A stretch of DNA of 64,000 nt from Paracamarosporium sp. OC-R06-R3 (taxonomy: Eukaryota; Ascomycota; Dothideomycetes; Pleosporales; Didymosphaeriaceae): positions 41,218 through 105,217 of the forward strand of contig JACVRA010000247.1 in NCBI GenBank assembly GCA_019828545.1. Reading direction: 5' to 3'. The notes under the pieces are model-generated. The model saw only the letters and a list, made by a program, of their open reading frames with translations, searched no databases and was not told the DNA's origin. The position numbers and the translations under genes were made by a program. Shown piece after piece: positions 22,866-34,398 of the stretch; position 1 is the stretch's first letter, and every line of letters begins with the position of its first letter.

Positions 22866-24668
22866 ATGGCAGACGATACTCCTTGGGGCCGACGGCTGGT
22901 CATCTGCTGTGATGGGACTTGGCAGTCTAGTGTGAGCTCGAAAGACAACGTTCCCTCCAATGTCACGAAGCTTTGTCGCGTCATTGCCCGGATCGGCACC
23001 GACCAACATGATCCGCACAAAAAATGGCATCAACTGGTATACTACGACAGTGGAATTGGCACAGGCGACCTTAGCGTATCGGAGGCTCGACGACAAGGCG
23101 GAGTGGGCGCTGGTCTGGCCGAAAACGTGATCGAGGCATACAATTTCATTGTCCTGAATTATGAACCGGGTGACGAGATATTCTGTTTCGGCTTTTCTCG
23201 TGGTGCTTACACGGCACGAGCGGTTGCAGGACTCGTCACTGATATTGGCGTTATCAAAGCCACAGATATGCAGTTATTCCCGGCCATCTATCGCGCCTAC
23301 ATGACCAACGATGAGATGCTACCGTTCCGCGAGACTCAGGCGTGGAAGGATTTTGTCAATGGAAAGCTTACGAGCAAGGGACAGGACTTGAGTAAAGCCG
23401 GGCCGATTAAGGGATTGAGAGACAGGGTCCAAAGCTTCGAGATCAGCCCACACCATAGCTTGGTCGCCGCAGAAACAAGTCGCAAGGTCAAGGTAGTTGG
23501 CGTGTGGGATACAGTAGGGAGTTTGGGCGTTCCAGATTTGGCATGGTTCGACAACGAGAAGTATCGGACCAAGTATGGGTTTCACAACGTCAAGCTCACC
23601 GAAAGTAAGCTCACCTGTTCTATACTAGAGACTTTGGCTGACTGTACAGATATCGAACATGCGTACCATGCACTGGCTCTGGACGAGCACCGCAAGGCTT
23701 TCCGGCCATCACTTTGGTACATAGACAGTGAGATGCGTGCACGACTAGCGAGAGAAGGCAAACCACTGCCCGAACTGAAGCAGGTCTGGTTTCCAGGCGT
23801 CCACATCAATTCTGGAGGTGGTGCCGACGACTGTATCACGGACATGAAGGGTGATTTGGAAAGTGAGTTGATGCTGTATCGTCCGCTACCCTACCCTGAC
23901 ACAATTCCAGATCTATCTACTGCGACTTGGGCTTGGATGCTCCAATGCATCTCTCCACACCTCACTATTGACCAAAACGCATTCAAATCGTCCCTCAGCC
24001 AATATGAACGCTTCCTGGCCCGCATTCGCTACGCATGCACGTACCACCACCCCAACTGGCTCGACACGGTCAAGTCCAAGATCCCTACAATTCCCATCCT
24101 GAATCCAGCTCGCGACCCGCATCTACCACCCAGACGCGATCCAGTGCATACACACCCAGACTTTGACTATGGCTGGGGCACTGGGCCCATTGTCGACTCT
24201 TATACAGGGATTTACCTTCTCAACGGCAGCTTACCACGTGTGCCAGGTAAGCTGAAGACTGAGGTGTATGATCACAAGGAGGAAGTAACAACTCTTGACG
24301 ACATCTCCAAGTTTGGTGAGTCGAACGAGTATATTCATCCGATTTGTGAGTATCGCAAGATCGTGCGTGGGAAGGAAGACGACTCTGCTCTCAAGCTGTT
24401 CACTCGAAACTACGAGCAGAGCCCCGATGGAAAAGACGGCAGGTTTTGGTGGTACAGAGATGGGAAAAGACTGCCTGAGTGGGTCATTCTGGAACATCAA
24501 GACGAGGGTGTGGTGAATTTCGAGAGAACGTGGTATGAGATGTGTGAGAAGACTGAAAAGACGAAGGTGCGGTTGAAGGAGGCAGGGTACGACAAGGACT
24601 TTCTAACGGCACTGGATGAAAAGATTGACTTTGGAATCGGCGCAAAGCCGGGTTATGTGTATCCCTAG
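22866..24668 (+). CDS. DUF2235 alpha/beta hydrolase, 569 aa (600 aa if introns retained)
   Basis: A DUF2235 (PF09994) protein. Bacterial relatives include Tle1-type phospholipase effectors; the fungal substrate is unknown. Key features are RRLVICCDGTWQSS at residues 9-22, DSGIGTG, and the nucleophile elbow GFSRGAYTARAVAG (Ser111), then VVGVWDTVGSLGVP and YHALALDEHRKAF. Two short insertions interrupt conserved blocks and look like introns: 23605-23649 (GTAAGC...GTACAG, 45 nt), giving LTENIEHAYHALAL, and 23863-23910 (GTGAGT...TTCCAG, 48 nt), giving DLENLSTATWAWM. Both are multiples of three and stop-free, so retention still gives a full-length frame. Likely cytosolic: no signal peptide or membrane segment. 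Family confidence is high. Confidence 0.9.
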   Translation: MADDTPWGRRLVICCDGTWQSSVSSKDNVPSNVTKLCRVIARIGTDQHDPHKKWHQLVYYDSGIGTGDLSVSEARRQGGVGAGLAENVIEAYNFIVLNYEPGDEIFCFGFSRGAYTARAVAGLVTDIGVIKATDMQLFPAIYRAYMTNDEMLPFRETQAWKDFVNGKLTSKGQDLSKAGPIKGLRDRVQSFEISPHHSLVAAETSRKVKVVGVWDTVGSLGVPDLAWFDNEKYRTKYGFHNVKLTESKLTCSILETLADCTDIEHAYHALALDEHRKAFRPSLWYIDSEMRARLAREGKPLPELKQVWFPGVHINSGGGADDCITDMKGDLESELMLYRPLPYPDTIPDLSTATWAWMLQCISPHLTIDQNAFKSSLSQYERFLARIRYACTYHHPNWLDTVKSKIPTIPILNPARDPHLPPRRDPVHTHPDFDYGWGTGPIVDSYTGIYLLNGSLPRVPGKLKTEVYDHKEEVTTLDDISKFGESNEYIHPICEYRKIVRGKEDDSALKLFTRNYEQSPDGKDGRFWWYRDGKRLPEWVILEHQDEGVVNFERTWYEMCEKTEKTKVRLKEAGYDKDFLTALDEKIDFGIGAKPGYVYP

Positions 24669-25191
24669 GAGTGTTTCCCTAACACATGGGACATAGGACG
24701 CTATCCATCTTTTCGAAAAGTTGTTTCTAATCTTGGCTGCTGGTCGATGTGGTTTCTCATTTCGTCACCAAGACTGGAACTTTGCTACGCTCTAATCTAT
24801 AAGTCTTTGATTCATTCGTCACGTTGCTCAACCAACCTGGCAACTCATTGCCTTTATCTCTTCTCTCTCTGCCTTCCAAGTATGGTTAACTAGTAGTACG
24901 AAGCGTAAATCCTCGAAGACCCATCAATAAAAGAGAGGGATGATAAGGCTTAACAACTAGAACTATCTGACTAGTTCTGCGTACGTTAACTCTTTGATCA
25001 GGCTAGGCAAGTTACCACCGGACTTGATAGAATTGTATTGCGCTCATCAATTAAATTACATAATTGAACTCTTAAAACCTATCGAAAAGCAGATGTGTCA
25101 TCCCCAAAGAAACATTGAAACTGTTAAGCTCAAGATTCTACCTTCTATACTTCAACTTCGTATTCTAAGATTATTCGCTTCCTAAGAAAAC
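24669..25191. other. intergenic region
   Basis: Convergent gap between the hydrolase and monooxygenase genes, AT-rich in its right half. It holds a 63-codon frame (24994-25185) without recognisable family signal. Confidence 0.6.
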
Positions 25192-26406
25192 TTACTCCGG
25201 TTTCCGACCCGCATAATACTCCCTCAGCATATCCGCCATTTCCTTCGACCCACCCGCTCGAAAGTGCCTTTGCTTGCCCTTCTCCGTCTTCTCCATGAAC
25301 TTCCTTGCCCGCGGCCACAACTCCTCCTCATACGTGCTGACCGCCTCATCCAAGCTCTTCTCCCCCTTACAACTCGCGATAATCTCGTTTGCCAACTCGA
25401 GTGCATCCGTCATGCCCACATTGACGCCCACGCCTGCGAATGGAGTCATGACGTGCGCTGCATCGCCAATCAAGGTAACACCTGGGTGGTGAGGATGCGA
25501 GAACCCGATGGGCAGCTCGTATAGAGCACGAGGTGTGAGCTGGTCTTTGCACAAAGACAAGAGACGCTGCAGATCAGGAGAGACATGGGTAAAGTAGCGT
25601 TCGATGAACTGCGTGCGCGCAGTATCCTTGTCGGACCAATCAATACCGCAATCGGTTATGAACGTCTCCGGAACGCGAAGACACCCGTACGTGCGTAGAC
25701 TCCCATCGCCCTGACGCTGCGACATAATGGAAGTGCCTTCCGTGAACCCAAAGCACGATCCTGCGCCGACATAGTCAAGTAGCCACGGATCACTCTTGAC
25801 ATCGTTATGCCAGAACTCCACCGCAGATATGCCGGAGTACTGCGGCTTGACTTCCGTGAGGAGGTTCCGCGTCTTCGACCACGCGCCATCGCCTCCAACA
25901 ACAAGATCGAACCCTTCTTCTTTCGACCCATCCGCGAAGTGCAAATCGTGTTTCTTCGAGTCCTCTGCACTTGGCACCACCTCCTTCAACTTCCTCCCCC
26001 ACTGCACACTGCCCTCCGGCAGCGCCCCATACGTAATCCTCATCAACCACTCCCTATCAATCTCCGGCCGTCCCTTCAACGACTCCTCCACACTCTTCGC
26101 CTTCTCTTCAGCCTCCCCATCCCCCGCATTCTCGTCCCAATACACCTCTCCACTCTCCACATCCACCAACTTCAAACGATCGCTCTCTGGCCTCGCATGC
26201 TCGACAAACTTGTCCCACAATCCGGCTTCTCGTAGTGCCTGCTGACCTGCTTGAGGATGCAGATCGAGAGTGCCACCCTGGTGTCTGAGCGTTGGAGAGG
26301 CTTCGAAGACGGTATAGGGGATATTGTTGCGCTGGAGGATGGCAGCGAGGGTGAGGGATGCAGGGCCGGCACCGACGAGAGCGATCTTGGGGGTTTCGAG
26401 TGTCAT
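25192..26406 (-). CDS. FAD-dependent monooxygenase, TetX/PHBH type, 404 aa
   Basis: A group A flavoprotein monooxygenase that hydroxylates an organic substrate using NAD(P)H and oxygen; the substrate cannot be read from sequence. The FAD dinucleotide-binding motif IALVGAGPASLTLA lies at residues 8-21 with the ribose-binding acid in VFEAS, the DG motif in VVGGDGAWSKTR, and the GD motif in LIGDAAHVMTPFAGVGVN. Overall layout and length match TetX-like fungal enzymes, and QGGTLDLHPQAGQQAL is typical of them. It is a single exon with a clear ATG. No biosynthetic core enzyme lies beside it, so it is probably a stand-alone detoxification or catabolic enzyme rather than part of a metabolite cluster. 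Confidence 0.92.
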   Translation of the reverse strand: MTLETPKIALVGAGPASLTLAAILQRNNIPYTVFEASPTLRHQGGTLDLHPQAGQQALREAGLWDKFVEHARPESDRLKLVDVESGEVYWDENAGDGEAEEKAKSVEESLKGRPEIDREWLMRITYGALPEGSVQWGRKLKEVVPSAEDSKKHDLHFADGSKEEGFDLVVGGDGAWSKTRNLLTEVKPQYSGISAVEFWHNDVKSDPWLLDYVGAGSCFGFTEGTSIMSQRQGDGSLRTYGCLRVPETFITDCGIDWSDKDTARTQFIERYFTHVSPDLQRLLSLCKDQLTPRALYELPIGFSHPHHPGVTLIGDAAHVMTPFAGVGVNVGMTDALELANEIIASCKGEKSLDEAVSTYEEELWPRARKFMEKTEKGKQRHFRAGGSKEMADMLREYYAGRKPE

Positions 26407-27249
26407 TTTTCGTGTATAACTTGCAAAATCGAAGCGGATGAGAAAGTGCTAGGCTGAAAATCTGGGTATGTAGTTATACTCTGGTATTGGACGAATCGGT
26501 ATGTGTGATCGCAAAAGCAAAAGTGACAAACGTGCTCGCTAACTTGCTATCGGTAAAATCTCGATGTCTTCGTAAAGAAGCTGTGAATGCAGTGAAGAAT
26601 ACCTCCCATCGTGAAAACGCCCAGACTTTATATAGTCGAGCATCTTCGGTCTGGTCTTCGGTGTTTTCGGCTCCACCTCGCTGTAAGTTGTACATTCGGA
26701 CCCCTCGCGCTTTGTAGTCGAGCGATTCGGGCCCGAGACTCGGCGCGAGTACGAGCAGCACAGCCATAAGCGCGGACTTTCGCGATGCGACCAATCAGAC
26801 TGCTTTCTTCAAAACACTAACTTGTTACTCGTACGCGTAACGCGTAGCGGCGTAAACTAGGCTGTGTCGCGAGATTTTAATCGAATGTCTTCTGCGTCCA
26901 TTATTGATGCCATCGCGTGCCGGTGGCGTGTATACGACAGCATCGTCAGGGACAAAAATAGAGCCTGTGGTCTAGAGTACCGTGATACGAATCAACGTTC
27001 TTTCTCGATGAAGTCAATGCTACCAAAGCGTTCGTTGCACGACTAGCATGCACCGCCATTCCAAAACATACATACGTACATACATACAAAGAAATTAGTA
27101 AAAGAGACCGGAAAGCGAAAGTGGACTATGCGGGTATTACTCGGACTTCTAACTCATCTATCGAAGATAAACATCCGTTCGGAATGACAGTCTCTTTGCG
27201 CTTCCTTCCTGCGACCACTTGAACTTCGCACCCAAACAGCCCGTCACAC
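26407..27249. other. intergenic region
   Basis: No gene is supportable. A short CATA tandem repeat lies at its right end. Confidence 0.6.
27067..27087. repeat. short CATA microsatellite
   Basis: About five copies of cata, one changed to cgta, downstream of the repetitive secreted-protein gene. Confidence 0.85.
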
Positions 27250-29598
27250 CTAGAACAGCCACCTTCTCTTTTCCGTGGGCTGCGCCGCCCTGGCACCGAG
27301 ATTCACGGTGACTTTGCTCTGCAGCTCAATTGTCGAGATGTCGAACGGAAGCCTGTTCTGCTGCAGCGTGGCAGTGGATGATGAGGATGATCCTGCAACC
27401 TGCGATTCCGCCGGAACCGCACTTGACACGGAGCTCGCCTGCAAAGTGATGCCAGCTCCCGCAGCGCTGGTAGTGCTGGAACCCACGAGACCGGCCGTTG
27501 TGAGCGTTGCAGAGTCGATGGGCGCGGCGGACGAAGAGCTGACTGCGGCCTGGGGCGGGTTGGCAGGCGCGCTGCCGCCTGCAATGACGGTGACGGCCTG
27601 TGTTGCCTGTGTTTGTAGGGTAGAGGGCGAGCTCATGGAGCCCATTGGTGGCATGAGCTGGAAGGGCGCCGCTTGGGGAGCGGACATTGGGAACGAACCT
27701 GCAGGACAACTGCACGCGCAATTGCATTGGGCTGCTCCCGCCGCTGCTTGCGCCGCTGTCCCGTTCCCATTTCCGGCCACGACAGTGACCGCGCTTGCGG
27801 CTGCGGAGACCGTCGTCGCTCCAACGAGGCCGGCTTGAGTGAGGGTTGCAGAGTTGATACGAGCTGACGTAGAGGATGTGGGGAGACCGGGAGCGATCGC
27901 GGCCGCACCCGCGGCAGTGCTGTTGCTTGCAACGACGGTGACGGCACTGGCTTGTGCTGCTGCTCCCGCGGCAGCTGAGGTGGAACTGGTTGCAAGGCTG
28001 CCCGCCGCGATAGTCGCGTTTCCACCCGATGCCTGTACAGTGACTGCGGCGCCAGCGTTGCTAGTGGTTGTTGCACCTACAAGCCCATCTTGGGTCAATC
28101 CTGAAGTGTTGATGGATGTTGTCGCAGAAGTAGAGTTTGCTGCAGCGACCGCACCAGGGTTTCCAGGCCCAGCGATGACAGTTACGCCACCGGCAGCTGA
28201 TGATGCACCTCCTGCGGTAGCATTCGCAGCACTTCCTGCGGTAGCATTCACTCCTTTGCTTGCGTCCACAGTGACTGCACTTCCAGCAGCGCTCGTGGTT
28301 GTGCCAGCGACGAGACCATCCTGAGTCAGTCCGGACGTGTTGATCGATGCGGTGGTAGAGGTTGCATTCCCGGCAGCTTGTTGCTGTCCAGTACCAGCTC
28401 CGCTTGATGCGATGACAGTGATGGCGGCGTTTGCGGATTTGCTGGCTTCTGCTGCTGCTGCTGTCGTTTTCGCACTAGTAGCTTGAGTAGAACCCAGGAG
28501 CGAGAGTGAAAGCGAAATCTCGGAGAATGTAGCCTATACACGATTAATACAAGTACAACTCCAACACTTCAGTTACGTACCGTAGCGTTCGCAGCAGCAG
28601 TCTCTTTTGCGCCACCAGCGCTTTCAACAACAGTTTCTTTGACAGCTCCACCTCCGTTGATCTGCTGGATGATTGTTTCTTTCACTTGGATGATTTCGAC
28701 GCCGTTGCCCTGGCCCTGGCCCTGTTTCTGGCCGTCGAGACCTTGGAGAATTTGATCGAGGCCTGGCGCATTCGACTGGCCACTTGCACCATTCAAAAGG
28801 TCGTTTATAATGCTGTCCGCATTACCTTCGTTGGCTCCGTTGGCCCCCTGGCTCTTTTTGCCTTGACCTTGACCCTGACCCTGACCCTGTGCGAGACCGT
28901 TGAGAAGGGCATTCGCATCGAGACCTTCCACACCATTCTGCTGCTGGTTTTGTCCTGCAAGAAGAGCGCTGAGATCCGCGGAGGCTTGTCCTTGGTTTTG
29001 ACCTTGGCCTGCAGCACCAGCGTTCGTGTTGGTGGCACCGCCCTGTTGCGTTCCCGTCAAGCCGTTGATGATCGCATTCGCATCAATGCCTTCACCTCCT
29101 CGTTGACTGCTGGCTCCGGAAGCGTCCTGGCCTCCACCTTGACCCTGGTTTGATTCTGCTGCTGCGTTCGCATTGTTGTTATTCCCTCCTTGCTGGGCCC
29201 CGGTCAAGCTGTTGATGATGGCGTTCGCGTCGATCCCTTCGCCACCCTGTTGACCACCCACCAAAGATCCAGCTGCACTCTGTCCCGGATTGACGCCGTT
29301 GAGCAACGAATTGATATCGAGTGGTTGGTTTTGCGCGATCCTTTCCACACCGTCCACGGCTAACCCTCCTCTTTTCTCACGTCGCGCCCTGCCCACCGCA
29401 TCCAAAGCTCCATATTCAAGATCCTCAATCTTCCTTCCCTGCACACCTGGTCCGATGTTGTTGGTATCGATATTGAAGCCGGGGTCAGCGAGGGTCTATA
29501 CTATGTTAGAGGAGCAATGGCGAGAGACAACAAGACCGGCGCACTGTAGTAGCAAGCAGCAAGGCAAAGCCCAGCGAAGACTTTATCCTCTTCATCAT
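27250..29598 (-). CDS. secreted repetitive protein with two different repeat families, 750 aa
   Basis: Probably a cell-wall or extracellular protein. Exons 29598-29545, 29495-28581 and 28533-27250 join in phase 0 (introns 49 and 47 nt). The signal peptide is MMKRIKSSLGFALLLATTT, followed by LADPGFN. A dibasic site REKR|GG near residue 60 could be cut by kexin. Residues 60-320 are Gly/Gln/Asn-rich with repeats of the type GGEGIDANAIINGLTG. From residue 324 the protein is Ala/Thr/Ser-rich with four modules built around (I)NTSGLTQDGLVGATT or IDSATLTTAGLVGSST (near 386, 463, 548 and 662), each followed by AVTV. A compact QCNCACSCPAG cluster near residue 593 holds four alternating cysteines. It ends EKRRWLF without a GPI signal. 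Each exon boundary falls between the repeat families. No enzyme domain is seen. Spliced structure is well supported by phase; function is unknown. Confidence 0.82.
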
Positions 29599-30637
29599 GC
29601 CTTGAAGAACGCGCCAACACCAAAGAAAACAACACAGAAGCGAAGAATTATTAGTACGTGGAACAGTCCAGCTGGTGATTAATTAAAGGAGCGGTATGTC
29701 ACAGGCATGCAGACTCGTTCAAGAACTGCACAGCAGGCCGTCGAAGAGGAGTAAAGGGAGAGGTACCGTGTGGGGAGAGGAAACGAGAGATCCGGAAGCC
29801 AAAGGGAGCGAGAGAAGCCGGACAAGGACCCAAACCACCCAAAGGGAATGAGGGTTCCTGAGGCACTTAACGGATGCGTGTGTCAGGGCATAGGCCCCGC
29901 CCATTCTGTTTCTGCGGTGGTTTCCACGCGGCTACAGTACCTGACTCTTGTCACAAGGCCAGGGCTCCGAAGGGCCCGTGGCGCGCCTGTCATGGCATTG
30001 TCGGGCTTGCGTGGCCAAGGACTCTTGCTGCACGAGCTGCGCGTGCTATCCATGTGGGATAGGGCTCTTCAGTGGTGCTTTGGCGTTTGGCAAGTGTCAG
30101 TGCAGTATGGCCAGGCGCTGGCTTATGGGCATGTGAGACGGGAGGCGCGTCGAAGCGAGCGCCTCACACCGGGTATGTTTCACACCCTGCACCCAGCCCA
30201 AACATGTGGCCCGCGCCGCGCCTGCATGGTCGGGGACCTTTGATCTTTCGATCATCCGAGAACAATGTGCCTGGCGACGGATGTGATTGCAGATTTGCGA
30301 TGACGGCTTACGTGATGGGCTGTGGAAGCGCTGTCGTGCATGGTGCGGAGGAGCGGTGATCGCGCCGCCGAATCGCTACACCACCGATCGCTTGGCATCG
30401 CCCAATGTAGTGCGTCATCGTCCCAGATTTGTAGACAACATCAACAACTATTCCTGTCAGAAGCCCGACTTCGTCATAGCACCAGTCGGATTCGGACGAA
30501 TACATACTCATCAGCAGACGGAGGACGGGGCGCAGCGGTAGCGAGTGCGAAGATAGCAAAAGAGCTGTGTATATATTGAATCGAGGGCGTCTCTTTACTT
30601 CTAATTAAGCGCGCAAACACCGAAGATCCCTCGAAAA
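29599..30637. other. intergenic region, GC-rich
   Basis: Divergent upstream region of the repetitive secreted-protein gene and the DUF1295 gene. Several overlapping frames are open because of GC-rich composition (for example 29770-30243), but none resembles a known family and none has a convincing start or splice pattern. Confidence 0.6.
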
Positions 30638-31746
30638 ATGGCGGCCGTCCATGTACTCGATAACTACTATCTCGCGATTACCTTCCTCATTACCGTCGCA
30701 TACCAGCTCTTCTTCTTCGCCATCGCATTCTCTTTGAAATTCGACAAGCTCACAGACTTCGCCGGCGGTACAAACTTCGTATCACTGGCTATTCTCACTT
30801 TGTCGTTCAGCGAGAACAGAGGCGATGCGCGTAATATCGTGGCCTCCGTCTTCATCATGGCGTGGGCGGCACGTTTGTCTGGGTTCTTGCTATTCAGAAT
30901 TATCAAGACAGGCAAAGACGACCGCTTCGATGACAAGCGGGACAAGTTTTGGTCTTTTCTGGGATTCTGGATCTTGTGAGTGGTTTCGTCTCATAAGCAT
31001 TCAAATCGTTGCAACTAATTGTCTCCCAGCCAGATGTTCTGGGTCTGGACATGCTCATTGCCCGTGACCATTCTGAACTCGCCCAAAGTCACGCAGTTTA
31101 GACAACCTGGCTTTGGCACCGGATGCGACATCGCAGGCATTGTTCTTTTCGCCATCGGCTTTGTCATGGAAAGCGTTTCCGATGTGCAAAAGTTCCGCTT
31201 TCGCAGTGCGCACGGTAGCGACGGGGAAGTTTGTGACGTCGGATTTTTCGCATGGACACGACATCCCAATTACTTTGGAGAGATACTGATTCAATTCTGT
31301 AAGCGGCGTGACTCATGGCTTTGGCACTATATCTAACATAATCAGCTATTTTCACAATCGCCGTATCCCCATCAGCATACAACTACGTCCATGGCGGCCC
31401 TTACTCAGCACTCTACGCATCGATACTCGGACCTTTCTTCCTAACGCTCCTCCTAATGTTCGTTTCTGGCCTACCACTGCAGGAACGACCTGGAGCAAAG
31501 AAGCGATACGAGAAGGGCATCAAGTGGCCCGAGTACGAGCGCTACCTCCGCAGAACCAGTGTACTCGTCCCGTTCCCGCCGCAGCTGTACGAAAAGATGC
31601 CGGTGATTTTGAAACGATCGATATTTCTGGAGTTTCCGATGTATGGATTTGACCCCGCGAAACATGCAGATCAGAGCAAGGTGCAAGCAAATAGCGCAGA
31701 GGAAGGGAGGGCGAGGCCGAGCGACGAGCAAGGCCTGCGTTCTTAA
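30638..31746 (+). CDS. DUF1295 multi-pass membrane protein (steroid-reductase fold), 335 aa
   Basis: Member of the DUF1295 family (PF06966), polytopic proteins related to the C-terminal domain of steroid 5-alpha and sterol reductases; substrate unknown, probably an endomembrane protein. Exons 30638-30975, 31030-31298 and 31346-31746 join in phase. Conserved features are AARLSGFLLFRII with DKRDKFWSFLGFW, VMESVSDVQKFRFR, and the C-terminal signature CDVGFFAWTRHPNYFGEI, completed by splicing to LIQFSIF, then PGAKKRYEKGIKWPEYERYL. Several hydrophobic segments are spread along the protein. The C-terminal 50 residues are hydrophilic. Start is the first ATG after an AT-rich leader. No anomalies. Confidence 0.92.
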
Positions 31747-32226
31747 CGGCGATTGCTGTCTGAAATCTCCGTGAGTCGCAATAATGAGAGCATTTTCCTC
31801 CGAATCCCGATCCTATTTATTTTCGCTGCACTATGTTATTACATACTAGCGTGATGGCACGAACACAGTGCGCTCTTTGAAGCTCTCGTGCGTGAATGCT
31901 GAGTAGGAATAGTGGCTGAAGGCAAGTGGCTGGATCGGATTGTTGCGAGTGGGATTGGTTAAATCCGCCTGTGACGTCGACCCACAGCAGATCAGCAGCT
32001 CCACCTCCAATACCCGGACCCACCGAGCTTGAGCTTCACCCCGATCATTCTCACTGCAGCCCTCGTATATTACGGCGCTGGCTCGCTCGTGAGTTGAGCC
32101 GCATTCAGGCCCTGCTTCTTCTGCGCAGCTCCGTCCGACTCTGCAGTTTTAGACAGTGTGAGTTTCAAACATCGGCCGCGCCAAGACGAAACGTCCGTCT
32201 GACAGATAGCAGTAGCAGTCGTCACA
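31747..32226. other. intergenic region
   Basis: Promoter and leader of the phosphate-carrier gene, with a pyrimidine-rich tract before the ATG. No gene seen. Confidence 0.6.
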
Positions 32227-33502
32227 ATGTCAAATCTATTTCCTACTTCTTCCGTCCTGAGTCAGGCCTTCTCAGGCTGCTCGGTCTTCTCACGTCCCGT
32301 TTCTGAAAACCCTTCGAAACGCGCATCGAAGTGGAACGCCCGGCATGAGCTCTACCCAGTGTGGAGCGCCGCCGACGATGCCAAAAACAAGGCCGCGAAG
32401 CTGAGCGATGCTGCCGTCGCCGAGTTTGAGAAGGCCAGCAACAAGGCCCAATCAAAGGTCGGCGGCATCGAGCTGTACTCCGCAAAGTTCTATGCGGCCT
32501 GCACCGTTGGCGGCATCATGGCGTGCGGCCTCACGCACACCGCAGTCACGCCGCTTGATCTCGTGAAATGTCGGCGCCAGGTCGACTCGAAGATGTACAA
32601 GGGCAACTTCGAGGCGTGGGGCAAGATTGGACGCGCCGAAGGGCTGCGCGGTGTATTCACTGGCTGGGGCCCCACCTTTTGGGGTTACTCCGTCCAGGGT
32701 GGACTCAAGTACGGAGGATACGAATTCTTCAAAAAGTTCTATGCAGATCTCGCCGGCGAAGAGAATTACCACAAGTACAAGACCCTCATCTACCTGGCGG
32801 GTAGTGCATCGGCCGAGTTCATCGCCGACATTGGTCTTTGCCCGTTCGAGGCAGTGAAGGTGCGGATGCAAACGACCATCCCACCCTTCGCAACGGGAAC
32901 AATAAATGGAATCAATACAATCGTGGGCAAAGAAGGAGTCGCAGGGTGAGTAGACAAGCTTCTCAAGCTTTCGGACGCATTTCGACTCACCGAATTCCAG
33001 ACTGTACAAGGGTCTGTACCCACTCTGGGGCCGACAGATCCCCTACACCATGATGAAGGTGCGCAGATCCCCAAACTCGTGATAGCCACAAAACTCACGT
33101 TTCCAGTTCGCCTCATTCGAAACCGTCGTCGAAATGATCTACCACCGTCTCCCCGGCAGCAAGAGCGACTACGGCAAGGGCGCACAGACCGCCGTCTCCT
33201 TCACGGGAGGCTACATTGCCGGTATCCTGTGCGCCATTGTCAGCCATCCCGCGGACGTCATGGTTTCGAAGCTCAATGCGAACCGCCAGGCCGGAGAAAG
33301 CTTCGGAGCTGCGACGGGCCGCATTTACAAGGAGATTGGTTTCGGAGGGCTGTGGAACGGCCTTCCGGTCAGGATTGTCATGATTGGTACGCTCACTGGT
33401 TTGCAGTGGATGATTTATGATTACTTTAAGATCTTTATGGGGTTGCCGACGACGGGTGGTGCGCCGCCGCAGGAGGAGAAGGTCGCTGCTAAAAGCACTT
33501 GA
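32227..33502 (+). CDS. mitochondrial phosphate carrier, 390 aa
   Basis: Mitochondrial carrier family protein importing inorganic phosphate into the matrix (Mir1/Pic2 type). Exons 32227-32945, 33001-33058 and 33107-33502 join in phase. Three carrier repeats are present, with signatures [10 protein letters not shown] (residue 109), [10 protein letters not shown] and [10 protein letters not shown]. The first repeat continues with [32 protein letters not shown] and the second contains [19 protein letters not shown] (shown here as motifs [11 protein letters not shown] and [12 protein letters not shown]), which are phosphate-carrier hallmarks rather than general carrier features. The N-terminal ~80 residues are an extended, basic-to-mixed leader, longer than in yeast Mir1. 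It lies in an ordinary housekeeping stretch. Confidence 0.95.
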
Positions 33503-34398
33503 TTGTGTTTTTTGGATTTCTGCTGCTTGGGGTGTGTGCCAATATCCGGTGGAGTATTGGATTTGCTGGGTTTTGTTGCCTCGAAGATCGTGCGTGCCGA
33601 AGTCAGCTTGATTTTAGTTTAAATTTTCATTTGTCATCGTTGCTTCTTGCTATATGAGACGTCTCTGGAAGTGCGCAGTAAAATGTTTGAAAAGGTCAAA
33701 AATCGAATTTGGACTTAATTGTCTACCGGCGACCTCTCCATGTCACGTGACCTGGACAAGTTCGTGGACCCCACCTCACTCGGTCTTCGGTAGCCGTTAA
33801 ACCTGTCAACCAAAAAGATGAGACATGCGTCGTGATTTCACAAAGCACTCACCCAAACTACCCAGCTCGTCCATGTGCACATGCAATTCCCAAGCAGCTT
33901 CATCATGAGCTCGTAAATGCAATACATAGTACTCGCCCGTCACGCGCTTAGTGACGCGCCCCGACGAATCAAGCGCATCTCCCTTATCGTCGCCGCCCGC
34001 CAGCGTCAATTGATCACCTCACGCCAACAGTAACGATCCCACGCAGACGACCCATTGCGCGCCCCGTTCCCAGTTCTTCGCCGCGATGAATGAGCGGAGC
34101 GCCTTGGCAGCAAGCCTGCCTCGCGGATGAACCTATCTGTCCCGCCCAAAGCACCGCGCCGGCGCCCTCCCTGCCTGTTTGCGAACCGGAGCAAGAGAGC
34201 ATCCCGCGCCAATGGCTTTGCAACCCTTGCGTCATACCCATGTTATTACATGTGGCTGCTGCCATGGCTGCGAGTGAAAGAGCAAATATAAGGCGCGCGC
34301 TGCATCCTGGATAATTTACCTTTTCCCCACCGTTTTCGGAAATACACTGAGCTTTGCATCTGAATCAACGTTGCTTTTTGCGTGGAATTTACATCGAT
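33503..34398. other. intergenic region
   Basis: Upstream of the Par32-like gene. Two minus-strand frames (34265-34014 and 34009-33806) could be joined by a GTGAG-type donor near 34,020, but the product has no recognisable family and I do not call a gene. Confidence 0.5.

Noticed and set aside
25192..26406. Secondary-metabolite cluster around the FAD monooxygenase
   Set aside because: No polyketide synthase, peptide synthetase, terpene cyclase, P450 or transporter lies nearby.
29770..30359. Long plus-strand frames upstream of the DUF1295 gene
   Set aside because: Overlapping GC-rich frames on both strands without family signal; typical of a GC-rich promoter region.
33806..34265. Possible two-exon gene on the minus strand
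   Set aside because: No recognisable product and uncertain splice sites.
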